A stretch of DNA of 64,000 nucleotides from positions 80,504,862 to 80,568,861 of the forward strand of contig NC_080584.1 in assembly GCF_029962835.1 (NCBI RefSeq), written 5' to 3'. Each line of letters begins with the position of its first letter. Position 1 is the stretch's first letter. Both the position numbers and the translations under genes were made by a program. This stretch comes from Magnolia sinica (Eukaryota; Streptophyta; Magnoliopsida; Magnoliales; Magnoliaceae). The notes beneath the pieces were generated by a model that was given only the letters and a program-made list of their open reading frames with translations, searched no databases and was not told the origin of the DNA. Of this stretch, positions 59,529 through 64,000 are shown piece by piece.

Positions 59529-61993
59529 TTCCCTCTATCCTTTCGCGCTAAGAAAACACAGACTCGTTAGCCCCTCCCTTTATGTAGGAAATTCTTGATG
59601 TGGCCAACTCCATTCCAAAAGACGGAGCTCCGGGCCCAGATGACTTTCCCTCCTTTTTCACGGAACGCTGGCACATTATAGGGAAAGATATTCATCAAGC
59701 AGCCTACTCTTTGTTAGCTGGGGGTACGCTTCCTAGAGCATTCATCGCGTCCCTGATATGTCTCATTCCAAAGTCTCCTTCAGCCTCCAAATTTGCTGAT
59801 TATCGCCCAATTAGCCTGTGCAATGTCATCTACAAGATCCTAGCAAAAATCCTGGCATCCCGGTTGAGCAAGGTTCTCCGAAAGCTAATTTCTTTAGAAC
59901 AAGGTGCTTTTGTCAAAGGCAGATCAATCACAGAAAACATCGCGATGGCATTGGAGGCTTTAAGAAACATTGATAGGTTATGACCTATTTTGGATTTTCA
60001 AAGAAATGGATTGCGCTGACAGAATCTTGTTGGGGAAACAATTGGTTTTCGATCCTCATCAATGGGGAAGCGACGGGCTTCTTCAAATCCTCTAGAGGAC
60101 TCCGCCAAGGGGACCCTCTATCACCCGGGCTATTCATACTCGCCACTGAAGCCTTCTCCAGAAATTTCAAGTAATTGGTCGATAGAGGTTGATACAATCT
60201 GTTTAAGCTTCAGAGGCTACCCGCCCATCTCCCATCTGCTCTTTGCAGATGATACCCTGTTATTCGTAAACGGGAGCTGGGAGTCACTACTCCAAGTCAA
60301 GAGTTTCCTGTCTTCCTTCCAAGAAGTTTTTGGGCAAAAGATCAACTACAACAAGAGTTGCTTCCTTTGCCCCACTAAGATGTCAACAAGTAGGATCAGA
60401 AATGTTAAGAGGATCTTGGGCTTCTCTAAAGCTAGATCGGACATCCTATACCTGGGAGTTCCTCTCGTTAAAGGGAGAATTAAATCAGCTATGTTTCAGC
60501 TCCTTATGGATAAGATTAGCTACAGAATAAATGGTTGGAATTCCAGATTTTTGTCTCAAGCAGGTAGGCTGACTCTCATCAAACATGTGTTGGGTAGCAT
60601 GTCGCTTCACATCATGGCAGCCATGAAAATTCCAGCACAAATTGTGGCCAGTTTGGAACATCGTTTTGCTCACTTCTTTTAGGGTTGGGCCGAGGGGAAA
60701 AGAAAGTGCCAGTGGCTAGAGTGGAATAAGATTGCTAGACTTATTGAAGACGGAGGGCTGGGTGTAAGAAAGCTGAAAGAGGTGTTAACTGCGCTTTGCA
60801 TGAAGATGGCCTGGAACGTAAAGTATAAGGTTATGGGAGGTCCGTGGGTATCCCATATGAGAGCCAAATACCGTAGACATTGGAGGAAGTGAGCACGATC
60901 AGTCCTTCCCCTCAGGAGTCTCCTTTCTAGAAAGAGATCAGGAGCGTGCTGCCCTTGCTCGCCAGCTCCGTTTAGTGGCAGGTGGGATCAGGTGGCCTTA
61001 ACCTGTGGACAGTTAATTGGACAAGGCTGGGGCCCCTCCAATAGTTCGTTGACAGTCCTATTCCGGCGCCTCTGCAGCAGTTACAGGTAAGCGATTTTCT
61101 CAGAGATAATGGTCCTCTCCCTCCTTCCTCAGTGTACTCTTTCCTGTCCCAAGAGATTATTAATTGCATTTTCCAAGGAGGTTTTGCCACAACCGAGAAT
61201 AGATCAGAGTGTTTCTAGCCGCACGACCCGTCTGGCTCTTTCACGATAAAATCGGCCTGGAAAATGAGTAGAGCTCCCCCCTCCCCCATCCCCGGCTAGG
61301 TGGTGGTTCTCCTGGTTCTGGCATAGTACAATCCCACCCAAAATGTCCTTGTTCATGTGGAGACTGATGCAGCTAGCTACTCCAGTTGATGTTAGAGTGC
61401 AGTCTAAAGGTATTCAACTGGCCTCTAGTTGCTCTTGCTGTGCCGATGCCAGCATATCCAGTCCAGAGCAGGAATCTATCCAGCATCTCTTCCTATACGG
61501 GCAGATTGCTAGAAAGACTTGGTCACATTTCTCTTCCACCTACAGTATTGCAATTCTCCCTCTCCAAACGGTTGAAGTCAGATTGATGTAGTGGCATAGA
61601 GCTGTGGCCACGGGTTCTGCTCCAACCCACATCAAAAAAACCATCCCCATTCTTATCTTCTGGGAGCTATGGCGAGCCAGGAACGAGGCCAGGCATGACA
61701 TTCACCCGATGATTGCGTCCAAATCCATTGCTCGGATCAAATGGTGGGGCTTGCTCATTTTAAAAGAAAATGCAGAGTTTTTTAGGGAGCACGTCAGGGT
61801 CGGGCAGCACAGTCAGCCCCCCTCCAGACAAGTTCGTCACTCACAGATCATAAAATGGGCAAAACCGGTAAGAGACTGGGTCAAATTAAATGTGGATGGG
61901 TCAGCTTGCGGGAATCTAGGATTATCTGGAGGGGGTGGAGTCTAAAGAAGGGATAATGGTAGCTTCATTTTCGCTTTCTCTTATGCCTACGGG
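59529..61993 (+). pseudogene. LINE third piece: reverse transcriptase, zinc-finger-RVT and RNase H start
   Basis: Reverse transcriptase: PKDGAPGPDDFPSFFTERWH, FADYRPISLCNVIYKILAKI, QGAFVKGRSITENIAMA (59600-59983). Then, in another frame, SRGLRQGDPLSPGLFI, and in a third HLLFADDTLLF (catalytic box). Between RNIDR and YFGFSKKW the usual stretch with the first catalytic Asp is missing. Near 61290-61570 a zf-RVT part reads PPKMSLFMWRLMQLATP with CSCCADASISSPEQES and HLFLYG. At about 61840-61993 a plant-type RNase H begins (WVKLNVDGSACGNLGLSGGG) and is cut by the CACTA terminus. Confidence 0.85.
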
Positions 61994-62610
61994 CACTACA
62001 ACAAAACCCACTTTTACCGATGAAAATATTCGTTGCTAAATCAATATTTTTCGTAGGTAAAAAGTATTACCGACGAATTTTTTCGTCGGTAAAAGACCGA
62101 GGGAAAAGGCTTTTACCGACGAAAATTTAAGTCGTCGGCAATGGTAAGACTTTTACCGACGAATTTTTTTCATCGGTAAAAAATAAGTAAAAAACTTTTA
62201 CCGACGAAAATTTTCATAGTTAAAAATATTTACAAAACTTTTACTAATGAATGTCTTTGTCAGTAAAAAATAAGTAAAAAACTTTTACCAGCAAATTTTT
62301 TCATAGGTAAAAATATTTCACGATACTTTTACCTACAAAAATTTTCCTAGGTAAAAATATTTATAAAACTTTTACCGACGATTTGTTTTATTGGTAAAAA
62401 ATAAGTAAAAAACTTTTACCGACGATTTTTTTCGTAGATAAAATATTTCACGATACTTTTACCTACGAAAATTTTCGTAGGTAAAAATATTTATAAAACT
62501 TTTACCTACGAAAATTTTCGTAGGTAAAAACATGGATAAAACTTTTACCTACGAAAATATTCGTAGGTAGAAAACGTGGATGAGACTTTTAGGTAAAAGT
62601 CTCTTTTTTT
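61994..62610 (+). mobile_element. CACTA (En/Spm-type) transposon terminus with sub-terminal repeats
   Basis: Starts exactly CACTACAACAAAA, the terminus of plant CACTA elements. A dense array follows of 'ttttaccgacgaaaa' words in both orientations (over ten), many forming palindromes 'acgaaaattttcgt'. Such arrays are the transposase-binding zones of this class. The matching inverted end (TTTTGTTGTAGTG) was not found to the right, so the element either extends past the window or is truncated. It interrupts LINE RNase H. Confidence 0.85.
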
Positions 62611-63584
62611 TTCAATATTCCAGCACAAAATTCCTGATATACACCTGTTACAATATATTTCATCATATTCTTCCTGATATACACCTGTTATATAATATAT
62701 TTCATCATATTCACATTCACATCCATCTAAACCCAAACTATGTAAATCCATCCAAACATAAACTACATTCACCCAAACATAAACTACATCCATCCAAACA
62801 CAAATACTCTTATCCACATCACATTCATCCACGCATAAATACATATAAGTTTAACATCATAAATAAAATACAAAAAATTATTCATAGCCTATTTCCTGGT
62901 GGGGCTCACAAAATTTAGTGTGGTGAACACATCGTCGACTGTGCACACACACCTAGGTCCTTACTCATGCCTTCATGGTAGATTCAAAATAGTTTCAATG
63001 TAAGGTCACGAGTTCAAGTACCCATTGTGGCCGTAAGCGACTCTGGTGTATGAGTGTGTCTTAAAAGAAAAGAAAAGAAAGAAAATACTGATTTATCTTT
63101 TGAGTTGAGCCTAATGGTACTTGATGATTTTTTATCAGGGAGAAATTATTATTAGTTATTTTTAGAAAGGTGAGATTAGGCCACTTATAATTATATTAAC
63201 ATGATAAAATGTTGTACGTGAGCAGACACCACAAAATAAATAATCCCATGGAAAAAAAAATAAATGAAAAGAGAGAAAACATATGAGAGGTGATCCTTAT
63301 CTCCTTTGATGGATTCAAGTTGCTGCCCTAACCAACTTCCTATAAGAAGAAGTTATATGGGTCTTGGAATAATGTTGGTGACAAATCCACCTTGTCTATT
63401 AATATTATCATATTGTGTTAGGACATGACTCTAAAAATGAGATAAATCCAAATCTCACATAATCTATGCTACAAGAGATAGTGGAGATGGAAATAGATGC
63501 ATTGTAATGCTTGAGTTCGAGTATGCTTGTCAACAAAGCAAGTTTTTCTTGTTTGTTGCCATGTGATTGGGCTACATATTACAT
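62611..63584. other. AT-rich, no supported gene
   Basis: Possibly the interior of the CACTA element. Contains a short duplication near 62628-62710 ('tcctgatatacacctgtta' twice, about 42 bp apart) and repeated 'catccaaacataaactaca' words (62745-62800). No transposase motif visible. Confidence 0.4.
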
Positions 63585-64000
63585 TAATCGGGTTCGGGTT
63601 TAGGTTTGGGTTTTCAAGTTTAGGTTTAGGTTAGGGAGTTAAGATTAGGATTAGGTGAAGGTTTAAGTTTAGGGATTTGAGAATACATTTTGGTTTTAGG
63701 TTTAGGTTTAGGTTATAGGTTTAGGTTTAAGTTTTAGGTTTAGGTTTAGGTTAGGTGATAGGTTATAAGTTTAGGTTATAGGTTATAGGTTAAGGTTTAG
63801 GTTATAGGTTTTGGTTTAGGTTTAGGTTAAGGTTTAGGTTTAGGTTATAGGTTTAGGTTAAGGTTAAGGTTTAGGTTATAGGTTATAGGTTATAGGTTAT
63901 AGCTTTAGGGAATTGAGAATAGGTTAAGGTTTAGGTTTAGGAAATCGGGTTCAGGTTCGGGTTCGGGATCAGGTTTAGGTTTGGGTTTTCAAGTTTAGGT
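63585..64000 (+). repeat. Degenerate telomere-like array (TTTAGG-type)
   Basis: Over 400 bases of repeated ggttta/ggttata/ggttaagg units, with occasional 'gggttc' variants, running to the window edge. Units are mainly 6-7 bases. The plant telomere unit is TTTAGGG; here most units have only two Gs (TTTAGG), and TATAGG is frequent. It could be an interstitial telomere relic or an independent short satellite. Confidence 0.8.

Noticed and set aside
63585-64000. True chromosome end
   Set aside because: Units are degenerate and mostly not TTTAGGG, and the array simply reaches the window edge. A real telomere cannot be claimed.

Overview
This is a plant nuclear window dominated by transposable elements. 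It carries one intact ordinary protein-coding gene, a single-exon DUF4220/DUF594 membrane protein at 21930-24239. The organism is a seed plant: Ty3/gypsy chromovirus, Ty1/copia, L1-type LINE, CACTA and foldback repeats are all present. The abundance of short repeats rich in GGGCCCAC and 'gatggacggtgtggat'-like words reminded me of magnoliid genomes, but that is an impression from memory, not something the sequence proves.

Layout. 1-8 kb: intergenic DNA with foldback repeats, a decayed Ty3/gypsy fragment (minus strand, about 4.9-5.8 kb) and an LTR-like tandem duplication. 8.1-16.7 kb: one old Ty3/gypsy element on the minus strand. It is broken by a Tourist/Harbinger-type MITE (TTA duplication) and by a 2.07 kb solo LTR. 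16.7-20.2 kb: a gag-LTR fragment and several inverted-repeat elements. 20.9-26.2 kb: the DUF4220 gene, flanked by two directly repeated LTR remnants of one family; the right one keeps its primer-binding site and the start of gag.

26.2-46 kb: a probable gypsy LTR split by two large insertions. The first (27200-32079) is two LTRs joined head to tail with no internal domain, flanked by ATTGA. The second (32184-45624) is a complete 13.4 kb chromovirus with LTRs of about 4.2-4.3 kb, flanked by AAATT. 46-62 kb: an L1-type LINE whose ORF1 has an RRM. It is cut by a 4.6 kb solo LTR of the same chromovirus family (GGAAG duplication) and by a minus-strand Ty1/copia element (GGCCA duplication). A CACTA transposon terminus starts at 61994, inside the LINE RNase H. 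The window ends in a degenerate TTTAGG-type telomere-like array.

Mobility. Every retroelement has coding damage, so none looks autonomous now. The chromovirus is the youngest-looking: its domains are complete and broken mainly by point nonsense changes. The target-site duplications let the order of insertion be read directly. No tRNA, rRNA, CRISPR array or bacterial-type operon was seen.
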